Translations under genes and position numbers: made by a program
The notes under the pieces: model-generated
Told to the model about the DNA's origin: nothing
The model's input: only the letters and a program-made list of their open reading frames with translations
Databases searched by the model: none
Part shown: positions 42,305 through 51,348 of the stretch, in pieces
Layout of the letters: each line of letters begins with the position of its first letter
Numbering within the stretch: position 1 is the first letter of the stretch
Assembly: GCA_965199135.1 (NCBI GenBank)
Contig: OZ240685.1
Location: forward strand, 1,178,001-1,242,000
Length of the DNA: 64,000 bases
DNA from: EB88 sp965199135
Lineage (GTDB): Bacteria > Acidobacteriota > Terriglobia > Terriglobales > Acidobacteriaceae
Direction: 5' to 3'

Positions 42305-45300
42305 TCAGCAGAAGAGCCGCTCCGGCAGCGAATCGCCGATGCACTGCCCCAAACGTCGGTAGCTCTCAAACTGGTCTTCGGTAAACCACTGGTTCAGCGT
42401 GTTGTCATGCGGAAAGCTGTCATGCTGCAGCCAGTAGCCCTGAAGATCGCCGGGCAGGTTTGGGAGAGTGCCAGGCTTGGCGGAGGCGCCCCCTGCGGAG
42501 GAACCTTTCGCTGCGGCCGGAAAGCCCCGCAACGAGGATTTGATGTAGAGGATCCTGCCCTGCAGCAGCTCGCCCGAGGCGAGGCGATCGGGGTACTGAA
42601 TGGTGCCTTCGATCCAGTGCGCGGAGCTGAAGCGCGGCTTGTCGGCCGGGCGGAGCGTGGTGAGATCGAGCTTGATCTCGACGCCGAAGTCGATGCGGCA
42701 CTTGCGGATGGCGCCGGAGATGCCCTCAAAGGTGTAGGTGGCATCCTGCTCGGCGTCGGAGATGACGATGCGTTGGCAACGCCGACGTACCAGCTCATAG
42801 AGGCCCATGTTGTCGAAGTGGCCACCGTCGCTCAGGTACACAAACTCGCTGCTGTCATCGCTTAGACCGAAGAGCTCCCGCAGGACCTGCCAGAGCGAGG
42901 GCTGACTGCGGGGCGGCCGGTAGATGCCGCTCTGCTGGTGGCGCGGATTGGGCACCCACCGCCCAAGGCGCGCGTTGAACATGGTCATCAGAAAGGCCGT
43001 CGCCGGCTTGCTGTGGAAGCCCCAGTTCGGGCTCACGGCGGCGCCCGAAATGGCCATGGCGCTGGCCAGATCGATCTCCGAGCTTGCGGCATACTCGTCG
43101 GTTGGGACATAGCCGCAGAAGCTCGTATCGCCTTTGCCTTCGGTCCAGGGAGACACGTAGCCCGTTAGCAGGGGAGAAAAGACAAAGGAGGCCCCTTTCC
43201 GCTCCTGGTAGGCCAGGTCCTCGCCGGTGGTGAGGTTGATGGTGGCGCAGAAGAGCGGGATAGGCCCCGGGTAGCCTTGTCGCGGCTGCAGACACTGCAG
43301 CAGAAGACCTTTGGTGTCGCGGTTGTCGAAGCCGCTCAGGGGCAGCGGGTCACGGCTGGCGTTGGAGGCGCCGAGATAGCAGCGCGTAAGACGGTCGCGG
43401 TAGAAGGGAAACATCGAGAAGGTGGTCGCATCCATGGCTGCGCCGAAGATCGCGAAGATGCCGCCCGTGAGCACGAGTGAGAGGAGGTAGCGATGGGCGC
43501 TCCACGGCAACCCAACGCACCATTGCGCCACACAGGCGAGCAGCACCAGCAGGCCAACGATGTACACGTAAGGTGCCACTGTCGCCAGCAACTCGGCCGA
43601 GGAGGTGCCGAGCGCGTTCTTCGCCGTCGGCTCGCCGCTGACTCTGGCACTCCTGCCGCTGATGACTCCACCCGCGGTGGTTGCAACCCACGCGGCGATG
43701 GAGCTGAGCGTGAGGATCTTGCTTGCGAACAGGTGCGCGAACAGGGCGGGCGAGAGTAGCGCGATGGCGAACAGGAGCATGGAGCCAAGGCCAAAGAGCA
43801 CCGCCATGGCGCGAAGCCGGGCAAACAGCTCAAGCACCCAGTCTTCCACGAGCGAGCCGGTGATGCCGGCCTGGAGTACCAGCATCAGGAAGGGCAGGGT
43901 GCTGAGCAGCGGGATGCCAACGGTGACCTCGACACCAGGCTGCGCGTGATTCCCTACCCACCGGGCCCCCCAGCCCTCCTGCAGCGCCGTTCGCAAGAGA
44001 CTGCTGACGACGATGAAGAGCATGGTTGCCATGACCGGCGGCACAATCCAGCAGGTCGCGTGGCGGAGCCAGAGCAAGAACTTCTTTGCGCTCCAGTCTG
44101 TCACGCTGGCATGGGGCGCAAAAAACTTACTGATCCTCAGGGTGCTCCACGCGCAGCCGCCAATGCTGCTCATGACCGAAAGGAACACCAACGCCGTGAG
44201 CACCAGGGCCTCGGTGCGCCAGCCGTAGCTCGCGTAGAGCACCTGGTATAAAACGGGCCAGGACGGGATCACCAGCGATCCGGCAATCATGATGAGCAAG
44301 CCCGAGGGGACGCGCTTGCGACGGCGTGCTTTTTCTCCGCTGCTGCCGACTGCGCACGCTTCGCCTGCCTCGATTCCGCTTCGTTCAGCGGCAAGATCGG
44401 CTGCGTGAATGCCGACCCACTCATGATGGAAGAGCACAGCGAAGCCGACCGAGCCCAGGAAGAACGCGGCTGCGAGGACCAAGGAAAAGCGCCGAGTCGC
44501 AGCGCCGGCCGCTGTCGCCCGCCAGCGACTTTCGATCATCCGATCCTCGCAGACCGTGGTAGTTGTTCCCGGGGCGACAGCCTGCGCGTCGAGGCAGGGG
44601 GGTGGTGTGCCGCCCACAGCCCTCTCCTGCCCTCGCGCTTCCGGGGGGAAGCGTTGTTCCGGCCCGTGCATCCAGGCGAAGGCTTCCGAGAAGTTCTTCT
44701 TGAAGTCGGAGGTGAACGTGTCGAGAGTCAAGGGCTGTCCGGGCTCCGGCGTGAGCCGCAACTGCAGCGCAAAGGAAGCCAGGTGCGTGGCGTGCGCATC
44801 GAGCTGCCCCTTGGCTGTGCCTGCGACCCCCATCGGCTCGGTCAGGGGCAGGAGATGGCGTCCATTGCCGGTGGGCCGGCAGAAGGCCTGTAGCAGCAAC
44901 AGGGCGAACAAGAGCATCGCGATCAGGACCAGCTGATTGAGAAAGGTATTGCGAATCCACACTGCGGCGGCTGCCCAGCTGTCGAGGCTGAGGAATCCCG
45001 TTTCCGGGGTCAGGTAGTTGCTGTACCGGCGAAGCCACTTGATCTCCTCCGGCCAGAAGGATCGGGGAGTGCTGCGGGCAGTCGAGTGCGCCTTCGCTCC
45101 GAGACGCATGCCACAGAAGGCAGCAGATGGCTTCGCCGCACGTCCTTCCTGTTCGCTCAAGGGGCAGAGCTGAATCTGCACCTCCTTCATCGCATCGGCC
45201 GCCGCGGCAGCGTGCCATGGAGGAATCTTGGCCCCAGGGTCGCCCAGTGGGTTGGGCGCAAGGCCTACGGGCTTTGTTCTTGCTGCGAGCGCATCACTCT

Positions 45301-45799
45301 TGCGCTTCAACCACGCGGCAAGCCAGCCGTGGATGTAGCCTCCGCCGGACACGCTCGAAAGATAGTCAAAGCTCGGCAGCCAGCCACGCGTTGCCAGGCT
45401 CTGGATCAGCCCGAGGTTGAAGGTGGCGCTGCGGATACCGCCGCCCGACAGGCACAGTCCGGCAAGCCTGTTGCGATTCGCCCACTCGTAGATATCTTCC
45501 CGATGGCAGCGGCCCGAGTAGTGCTGGCCAAAAAGACGGCGGCGCTGCAACACAAGCAGTCGTTCCTGCTCCAGGAGCCAGCGGCTCGGCACGTAGTTCA
45601 CAGCGTAGGCAATCATCTGCTGCAAGCGCGCGTTGTGCTTGAGCTTGTCTCTGAGTTTGTCTTCGAAGCTCTCTGCATCGGTGGGTTCGGGGACCAGCTC
45701 CGGGAACTCGGCAGCGAGGCGCGGCAGAAAATTCTGGAACTCGGGCTTGCGGTAGTTCTCTTCAAACACGCGCTGCAACGAGTCTATGTAGCTGGTCAT
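42305..45799 (-). CDS. Giant patatin-like phospholipase with central membrane helices
   Basis: A 1164-aa protein. A split patatin domain frames a membrane region. The oxyanion loop G-G-G-I-R-S-A-T-F is at residues 119-127 and the nucleophile Ser151 sits in S-S-V-S-G-G-G-Y. Several hydrophobic helices span about 345-860. The dyad Asp991 is in L-S-D-G-G-H-F-D-N-M-G-L-Y-E-L. Patatins hydrolyse phospholipid acyl esters. Separation of the catalytic halves by about 700 residues of membrane region is striking. ATG at 45799 has GGAG upstream. It is co-directional, 40 nt after an exported beta-rich protein gene, and probably in its operon. Confidence 0.87.
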   Translation of the reverse strand: MTSYIDSLQRVFEENYRKPEFQNFLPRLAAEFPELVPEPTDAESFEDKLRDKLKHNARLQQMIAYAVNYVPSRWLLEQERLLVLQRRRLFGQHYSGRCHREDIYEWANRNRLAGLCLSGGGIRSATFNLGLIQSLATRGWLPSFDYLSSVSGGGYIHGWLAAWLKRKSDALAARTKPVGLAPNPLGDPGAKIPPWHAAAAADAMKEVQIQLCPLSEQEGRAAKPSAAFCGMRLGAKAHSTARSTPRSFWPEEIKWLRRYSNYLTPETGFLSLDSWAAAAVWIRNTFLNQLVLIAMLLFALLLLQAFCRPTGNGRHLLPLTEPMGVAGTAKGQLDAHATHLASFALQLRLTPEPGQPLTLDTFTSDFKKNFSEAFAWMHGPEQRFPPEARGQERAVGGTPPPCLDAQAVAPGTTTTVCEDRMIESRWRATAAGAATRRFSLVLAAAFFLGSVGFAVLFHHEWVGIHAADLAAERSGIEAGEACAVGSSGEKARRRKRVPSGLLIMIAGSLVIPSWPVLYQVLYASYGWRTEALVLTALVFLSVMSSIGGCAWSTLRISKFFAPHASVTDWSAKKFLLWLRHATCWIVPPVMATMLFIVVSSLLRTALQEGWGARWVGNHAQPGVEVTVGIPLLSTLPFLMLVLQAGITGSLVEDWVLELFARLRAMAVLFGLGSMLLFAIALLSPALFAHLFASKILTLSSIAAWVATTAGGVISGRSARVSGEPTAKNALGTSSAELLATVAPYVYIVGLLVLLACVAQWCVGLPWSAHRYLLSLVLTGGIFAIFGAAMDATTFSMFPFYRDRLTRCYLGASNASRDPLPLSGFDNRDTKGLLLQCLQPRQGYPGPIPLFCATINLTTGEDLAYQERKGASFVFSPLLTGYVSPWTEGKGDTSFCGYVPTDEYAASSEIDLASAMAISGAAVSPNWGFHSKPATAFLMTMFNARLGRWVPNPRHQQSGIYRPPRSQPSLWQVLRELFGLSDDSSEFVYLSDGGHFDNMGLYELVRRRCQRIVISDAEQDATYTFEGISGAIRKCRIDFGVEIKLDLTTLRPADKPRFSSAHWIEGTIQYPDRLASGELLQGRILYIKSSLRGFPAAAKGSSAGGASAKPGTLPNLPGDLQGYWLQHDSFPHDNTLNQWFTEDQFESYRRLGQCIGDSLPERLFC

Positions 45800-45839
45800 C
45801 GCCTCGGTCTCCGGGTGCTCGGGTGATCCTGGACTGGGC

Positions 45840-47849
45840 TCATTCGCCTGCGGTCTTGGTCTTGGTTCCTGTGGACGGGGTGAGGCCAAGGCGTGAGAGG
45901 GCCTGGCCCACATCGAAGCGGGTGCCGAAGAGGAAGCGGAGATCATCGGGAGCCTGAAAGGCGGGGTCAATATGACCCGCGCCCAGCGTGTGCTGGCCGA
46001 TGTTGGCGTTTATGCCGAGCACAAAGGGGAGGTGCGGGATCTTAAGCAGCCCTTCGATGTCGAGGCGGTAAAGCCGCTTGCTGCTGTCGTACACAGCCGT
46101 GCCTTTGGGGAAGAGCAAGGGGTACGTGCCTGTGCAGCCACTCGGGCTTGTGGTCGGAAGGACCTGTGACGGGGAGCCAGTCGTATGGCAGATAAAGCTT
46201 GGAAGATTGCTGTAGCGCCCCATGGTGATGTCGAGATAACTCAACATCTCCGGCGCGTAATCGATCTGCCGGGTGAGCCCCATGTGCCCGATCCGGCCGC
46301 CGAAGTTATAGAAGTTGTACACGCGCTCATAAGTGAGCGTGGAAGCTGCGTTGTTGCTGATGACGTTCTGCTGCGTCGGCCCGGTAAGGGTGTCGAAGCC
46401 GACCTTCGCGATCGGCGCAAGGATAAGTGCATTGGGCACGCGATCCCAGTCCCAGCGTGTCAGGAGAAACGGAGCGTATGCGCCGACCGCGATGCGCGCG
46501 GTTTGTTGCGAGGTGATCTCGGTCTGGTTGCCGGTTGTGGTTGTGGTGCCGGCGGCGGCAGGAGTGGTGAGCTGCGGAGTGCTTGCTACGGGAATCGATG
46601 TGAGCCGCGCGTCGAAATAGGTGTTGATCGCAGGGTTGTGGCGACGGAGGTAGGAGGGCTCCCTGCGGCCAGCAGAGGAGCCCTTACCATTCACAGGGCG
46701 GATGTACTGCGCCGCCGCAAGCCACTCCTTGTCGAGGTTGAAGCTGAGAAACTCGTGTGCTGTCGAGAAGGAACTGGAGCCTGCCCCGGCAGCGGAGTCA
46801 TCATTCGCGATCAGGATCCCGCCGACGAAAAATGCACGAACCCGGCCCCAGTCCATTGGATCGATGACAGAGATGGCCGGCTGCGCCTGCACATCGACTT
46901 CGGCCACACTCGCCGGCTTTTCTGGCGAGCCCTCTTCATAGGGACAGACGATCTCCCCTGCATAGAGGGGCGCGTTGAGCTGCAGTGTCACCATCCCCGC
47001 CTTGTCAGTCGTCGCGGTGTACTGTGCAGCGCCTGCGGCTGCTCCGGATGCGGGTGCAAGTAAAAGGGGATTGCCGTGGTTTGGATCACAGGGGGTCGTC
47101 AACGTGTCTACCGAGAGCAGTCCGAGTAAGTGCGGCTGGCTCGAGTCGTCGGCCGGGGGATTCCCCATGCCGGCATCTGCTCCGCCTCCCGCACCTGCGC
47201 CCTGGCTCTGCGCCGGAGCCTTCTTCGGGTCAGCGGCAGGAGTAGGCGTCCCAATCAATGCGAGTTTGGTGTCTCCGTCGTGAGGAGTGGCGAGAATGCG
47301 AGGCGCGCGGTAAACCTGCACGGGGTTGACCGCGACCTTCGGGGCGGCGGGAGATACAGGCGTGGATGAGGTCGCCGGCGGAACGCCATTTGCGTTCGAC
47401 ACCGCTGGTTGTTCAGAAGCCGGCAGCGGCGGAGCAGGGATAACTGCGGCAGCGACGGGCGCAGGCATCGACGCAGGCTCTCCGTCTGAGACATGGAGTA
47501 CAAAGTCGGCCGGCGTTTCCTTGCCGACGTAATCCGTCGCGACCACATGGAGGTGATAGTTACCGAGGCAGCTTCGCGTCGGCAGGCCGTGCAACATACC
47601 GGTAAGTGAATCGAGTTTGAGACAGGGTGGCCGCACGTCCCCGGCGAGCATGTAGGTGAAAGGCGCGACGCCTGCAACCGTCATCGATAGCTGCGCGTGG
47701 TAGACCCGGCCGAGCACGGCCGGGGCGAGCGGTACGAGGGGAGCGGCCGGAGCAGCCTTGCCCGCGGGCGGCGCGTCGTCTGCGTACCCGGAAGAAGAAC
47801 ACACGACGGAGGCGAAACACAGTGAAAGCACGAGGTTCGTCTGCATCAT
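45840..47849 (-). CDS. Large exported beta-rich protein, possibly outer-membrane, unknown role
   Basis: A 669-aa protein. A signal peptide ends near S-S-G-Y-A-D. An Ig/cadherin-like domain (about residues 40-120, with L-T-G-M-L-H-G-L-P-T as in putative-Ig He_PIG domains) and a long Pro/Ala-rich linker follow. The C-terminal half of short alternating strands rich in aromatic residues (Y-N-F-Y-N-F-G-G-R-I-G-H) looks like a beta-barrel. No family is certain. ATG at 47849 has GAGGGG 8 nt upstream. It leads into the giant patatin gene and is divergent from a LuxR-type regulator. Confidence 0.65.
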   Translation of the reverse strand: MMQTNLVLSLCFASVVCSSSGYADDAPPAGKAAPAAPLVPLAPAVLGRVYHAQLSMTVAGVAPFTYMLAGDVRPPCLKLDSLTGMLHGLPTRSCLGNYHLHVVATDYVGKETPADFVLHVSDGEPASMPAPVAAAVIPAPPLPASEQPAVSNANGVPPATSSTPVSPAAPKVAVNPVQVYRAPRILATPHDGDTKLALIGTPTPAADPKKAPAQSQGAGAGGGADAGMGNPPADDSSQPHLLGLLSVDTLTTPCDPNHGNPLLLAPASGAAAGAAQYTATTDKAGMVTLQLNAPLYAGEIVCPYEEGSPEKPASVAEVDVQAQPAISVIDPMDWGRVRAFFVGGILIANDDSAAGAGSSSFSTAHEFLSFNLDKEWLAAAQYIRPVNGKGSSAGRREPSYLRRHNPAINTYFDARLTSIPVASTPQLTTPAAAGTTTTTGNQTEITSQQTARIAVGAYAPFLLTRWDWDRVPNALILAPIAKVGFDTLTGPTQQNVISNNAASTLTYERVYNFYNFGGRIGHMGLTRQIDYAPEMLSYLDITMGRYSNLPSFICHTTGSPSQVLPTTSPSGCTGTYPLLFPKGTAVYDSSKRLYRLDIEGLLKIPHLPFVLGINANIGQHTLGAGHIDPAFQAPDDLRFLFGTRFDVGQALSRLGLTPSTGTKTKTAGE

Positions 47850-47905
47850 GGTGATCCCCTCTGGAGAACGTCGATAAGCCTGACGAAGTATGGGAAAGGA
47901 CCGTG

Positions 47906-47938
47906 ACAAAGAACATCCCCCATATGGGAGGTATTTGT
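47906..47938. promoter_or_regulatory. Nested palindromes in the divergent luxR/exported-protein promoter region
   Basis: A perfect CCCATATGGG palindrome lies at 47919-47928. It is bracketed by ACAAA (47906-47910) and TTTGT (47934-47938), nearly symmetric about the same centre. The region lies between the LuxR-type gene and the exported-protein/patatin operon. This is a plausible operator; the binding protein is unknown. Confidence 0.4.
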
Positions 47939-47986
47939 GCCACACTCATTTCCCCGACCTCTGTGCAGAAGGCAAGGTGACCCGCC

Positions 47987-49144
47987 ATGCAGATAGCAGA
48001 GTTCTCTGGTCTTCTCGAGGCGCTGTACGCAGCGCCGCTCGACATGCGCGCCTGGCACTGCTTCCTGGACCAGCTGTGCGCATTTACCGGTTCAGCGTCT
48101 GGGTACATCCTTTCAAGCAGTCCTGGCAGTGGGACCGTCTGCGTTGCGGGCGGCGGCAGTGGCTTTGATCCTGCTACCATGCGCCTCTACAACGAGCATT
48201 ATGGAGAGCAGGATTCCTGCCGTGCTGCATGGGTCGCGAACCCGAGACAGGGTGTGATCGAGGGCGAGAGCCTGGTGCGCCAGGAGCAGCTTCTCCGCTC
48301 CGAGTTCTGGAATGCGCTGCTGGCCCGCGACGAATTCACTTCGCTCGCCCTGGTCGTCGACAGCCGACATCCGTTCGAGGTGAATGTGCTTTCCCTCTGG
48401 CGCGATGCGCGACGCGGCCCGCTCAAGCGCGGTGCACTTGTCCTGCTCAAAGCGCTGCTGCCGCATCTTCGTGTCGCGCTCGATCTGCGCGCGCACATTC
48501 AGGAAGCGCATCTGCGCGAAGCGAGTGCGCACGCGTCTTCCGCCGCTGACCCAACCCGGGGAGGCTTGATGCTCGTGTTGGCCACTGGACGCGTGATGTT
48601 TGTTGATGAGGGCGCAGCGCGCCTGCTCGATGAAGGCGACGGCCTCAAGGTGGCCCGGGGGCGCCTCACGGGTGTGAAGGAGCGCGAAGCTCTCTGCCTC
48701 AGCCGCTTGCTGCTGCGCGCCGGTGTTCGCGGTGCGCGAAGCAGCGCGGAGGCGCCGCCCTGTGGCGCAATGAAGGTGGAACGGCGCGGGGGCTCGCTGC
48801 ACCTGATCGTGATGCCGCCGACAGAGGCAACGGCGCGCACCGGCATTCCGCATGATGCCGTGGTGTATCTGCGAAATCCGGCGCATCCACCGGCTTCACG
48901 AGCGCTCGCATTGCAGCAACTCTTCGCGCTGACCCCGACCGAATCGCGCCTTGCGGATCTCCTGCTCGCAGGCAAAATCATCTGCGAGGTTGCGGATGAG
49001 ATGCGAATCACAAAAGAGACAGCCCGCTACCACCTGAAGCACGTCTTCAGCAAGACCGGCGTGCGCCGCCAGGCAGAACTGATGCACCTCGGGATGTCGC
49101 TGCCCGCTCTTCGCGAAGCAACTGTTTCGCAGCAAGGATCGTGA
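47987..49144 (+). CDS. LuxR-type HTH transcriptional regulator
   Basis: A 385-aa protein. The N-terminal ~320 residues form a probable sensory part with no motif I can name (PAS- or GAF-like by size). The C-terminal LuxR helix-turn-helix has L-T-P-T-E-S-R-L-A-D-L-L-L-A-G-K and I-T-K-E-T-A-R-Y-H-L-K-H-V-F-S-K-T-G-V, a full match to the domain. No receiver phospho-Asp region is evident. It is divergent from the exported-protein/patatin operon and is its likely regulator. AAGGTG lies 8 nt before the ATG. Confidence 0.87.
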   Translation: MQIAEFSGLLEALYAAPLDMRAWHCFLDQLCAFTGSASGYILSSSPGSGTVCVAGGGSGFDPATMRLYNEHYGEQDSCRAAWVANPRQGVIEGESLVRQEQLLRSEFWNALLARDEFTSLALVVDSRHPFEVNVLSLWRDARRGPLKRGALVLLKALLPHLRVALDLRAHIQEAHLREASAHASSAADPTRGGLMLVLATGRVMFVDEGAARLLDEGDGLKVARGRLTGVKEREALCLSRLLLRAGVRGARSSAEAPPCGAMKVERRGGSLHLIVMPPTEATARTGIPHDAVVYLRNPAHPPASRALALQQLFALTPTESRLADLLLAGKIICEVADEMRITKETARYHLKHVFSKTGVRRQAELMHLGMSLPALREATVSQQGS

Positions 49145-49241
49145 CGCGCGCTCGCCGCTCCTCCCGCGCCAACCACCCCTTCGTCGGCGTGTGCCTGTGT
49201 GGAAACCAGCAGAGGACCGACGTTCAGTGCACCGAGGGCCG

Positions 49242-50654
49242 CTACTTGCCGATGCAGAAGGTGGAAAAGATCGTGCTGAGCACGTCGTCTGCCGTGGTCG
49301 TGCCGGTCAGTGTGTCGAGGCCTGCGAGCGCGCCGTAGAGGTCGAGTAGTACGAGCTCGTGGGGCAGGTTCTCTGCAGAGGCCTTGGCTGCTGACTGCAT
49401 CGCATCACGAGCGCTGGAGACAGCCTGGTGCTGCCGCAGGTTCATCAACATGGCCGTTTCCGCACGGGCGCTCGTCTCGCCAAGCAGCGCACCGCGGAGC
49501 GCCTGCTCCAGTGCATCGATCCCTTCGCCGGTGAGCGCCGAGGTGTGTACCAGGCTTGCTCCCGGAGCTAGCTTCTCCAGGTGCAATGGCTGACCTTCGG
49601 TTGTGCGAGACGTCTGCGGCAAGAGGTCCGACTTATTCAGAGCGATCAGCAAAGGCCTGTCCTCTGCGGCGCGCACCAGGCTCTCTTCCTCCCGGTTCAA
49701 CGGCTCACGTGCGTCGAGTACCAGCAGCACAAGACCTGCATCGGCAAACGCTTCGCGTGAGCGCACGATGCCGATTCGCTCTGCTTCGTTCTCCGCCTCG
49801 CGCAAGCCCGCGGTGTCCACAAGCGTCAGCGGAATGCCCGCGATCGCAAGCCGCTGCTCGACCGTGTCGCGCGTTGTTCCTGCCTCGGCGGTCACGATAG
49901 CGCGCTCGTGGCCAAGCAGCCTGTTGAACAGCGAGCTCTTGCCCGCGTTGGGGCGCCCCACAATCGCGAGCGTAACGCCTTCGGCGACAATGCGCCCGCG
50001 CGCGAAGCTTGCCTCCAGCTGCTCGAACTCGGCCTCGAGGTGGGTCACGCGGGCCAGCAAGGCTCGATCGTCAACCACCGGTGTGTCGTCCTCTGCAAAA
50101 TCAATCCCCGCTTCGAGCACGGCGATCAGCGCGATCAGCTCGCCTTTGAGTGGGGCGATGCGCCGCGACAGGCTCCCGCCCAGCTGTTGCGCGGCGACCT
50201 GTGCCTGCAGCAGCGTCTGCGCCTCGATCAGGTCGCGCACCGCCTCTGCCTGCGTGAGGTCAAGCCGGCCTGAGAGAAAGGCACGCTCGGTGAACTCGCC
50301 CGGGTTGGCCAGCCGTGCGCCGCGCTTCGTGAGTAGGCGAAGCAGGTGGTCGAGCAGAACCGGCGAACCATGCGCAGAGATTTCGACCACATCCTCGCCG
50401 GTGTACGAATGCGGCGCTGCGTAGTAGGTCACGAGCGCTTCGTCCAGCTTTGTTCCTGCGGCAGGATCGACGAGATGGCAGAAGCGGGGGCGACCCGCTT
50501 CAAGCGGCCCGCGTCCATCACGCAGCAAGGGCTGCACACTCCCGAGCGCCGAGGGCCCGCTGAGGCGCAGGATGCCGATACCGCCGCGGCCGGGTGGTGT
50601 GGCGATCGCGATGATGGTGTCGCGCGCTTCGGACTCCAGGATTTCGGCAGACAC
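49242..50654 (-). CDS. mnmE: tRNA-modification GTPase MnmE
   Basis: A 470-aa GTPase that, with MnmG, makes the 5-carboxymethylaminomethyl group at wobble uridine. The N-terminal folate-binding domain has I-A-T-P-P-G-R-G-G-I-G. A helical domain follows, with an inserted G domain: G-R-P-N-A-G-K-S-S, G-T-T-R-D, D-T-A-G-L-R and N-K-S-D. The C-terminal F-C-I-G-K is the conserved catalytic end. The GTG at 50654 lies 4 nt after the jag stop codon. It is the last gene of the rpmH-to-mnmE run; mnmG is not in the window. Confidence 0.96.
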   Translation of the reverse strand: MSAEILESEARDTIIAIATPPGRGGIGILRLSGPSALGSVQPLLRDGRGPLEAGRPRFCHLVDPAAGTKLDEALVTYYAAPHSYTGEDVVEISAHGSPVLLDHLLRLLTKRGARLANPGEFTERAFLSGRLDLTQAEAVRDLIEAQTLLQAQVAAQQLGGSLSRRIAPLKGELIALIAVLEAGIDFAEDDTPVVDDRALLARVTHLEAEFEQLEASFARGRIVAEGVTLAIVGRPNAGKSSLFNRLLGHERAIVTAEAGTTRDTVEQRLAIAGIPLTLVDTAGLREAENEAERIGIVRSREAFADAGLVLLVLDAREPLNREEESLVRAAEDRPLLIALNKSDLLPQTSRTTEGQPLHLEKLAPGASLVHTSALTGEGIDALEQALRGALLGETSARAETAMLMNLRQHQAVSSARDAMQSAAKASAENLPHELVLLDLYGALAGLDTLTGTTTADDVLSTIFSTFCIGK

Positions 50655-50658
50655 CGTG

Positions 50659-51303
50659 CTACCTGCGCGAGTCGCGGAGCCGGCCGCGGCCGCGCTCCGG
50701 CCGTGCGGAACGATCGGCGCTACGCGGAGCAGGTGGTGGCGGAGGCGGGGGCGTGTAGCTTTCGCGATCAAAGCCGGCCGGGTAGACCACCAGCATGCGC
50801 GCTGGGCCTTCTCCGACAGATGCGGTTTCAACTGCAGGGTTGGCGCGGAAGGCGAGGTGCATCAGCCGGCGCTCGCGCGAGTTGGTCGGTGCAAAGGCGA
50901 ACGGCTGCCCGGTGCGCAGCACCTGCTCGGTCGCGACCTGGGCGCGCAGCAGCAACTCGCGTGCCCGCAATGCCTTGAAGTTTTCGGCGTCGAAGGAAAC
51001 CTTGTCGTGCTCTTCGCTTTCGAGCCCGATCATCTTGGCCGCTACATGTTCCATGGCGCGCAGCAACTCGCCGTTGCGCTCGACGAGCAGTGGCGCATCG
51101 GGCCCAGAAAGCTCCACGTAGATCTCGCGAGCTTCCATGCCATCGGGGTCTGCCGCGCCTGCTCCAGCAGTGATGCGATAGCGGAGGCGCATGCGGCCGG
51201 TCGTAGTGAGCAGCTTCAGGAACTCAACGATAGTTTGCGCGGCAGCTTGAAAATCGTGGATCGGCACGCTGACAGTGTACCGGGCTCGCGGAGTCTTCTC
51301 CAC
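50659..51303 (-). CDS. jag: Jag/KhpB-like RNA-binding protein
   Basis: A 214-aa protein. An N-terminal region with a degenerate Jag/KH domain is followed by an R3H domain with N-S-R-E-R-R-L-M-H (the R-x3-H core). A proline run and an Arg-rich tail end it. Jag/KhpB binds RNA and is linked to cell division and lengthening control. It starts with GTG at 51303, 45 nt after the yidC stop codon, which is its classic position. The last codons run close to the mnmE start. Confidence 0.87.
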   Translation of the reverse strand: MEKTPRARYTVSVPIHDFQAAAQTIVEFLKLLTTTGRMRLRYRITAGAGAADPDGMEAREIYVELSGPDAPLLVERNGELLRAMEHVAAKMIGLESEEHDKVSFDAENFKALRARELLLRAQVATEQVLRTGQPFAFAPTNSRERRLMHLAFRANPAVETASVGEGPARMLVVYPAGFDRESYTPPPPPPPAPRSADRSARPERGRGRLRDSRR

Positions 51304-51348
51304 AAAGGCTTTCTTCGCGAACCAGGAGAGCGCATTGCCTTCACGAGG

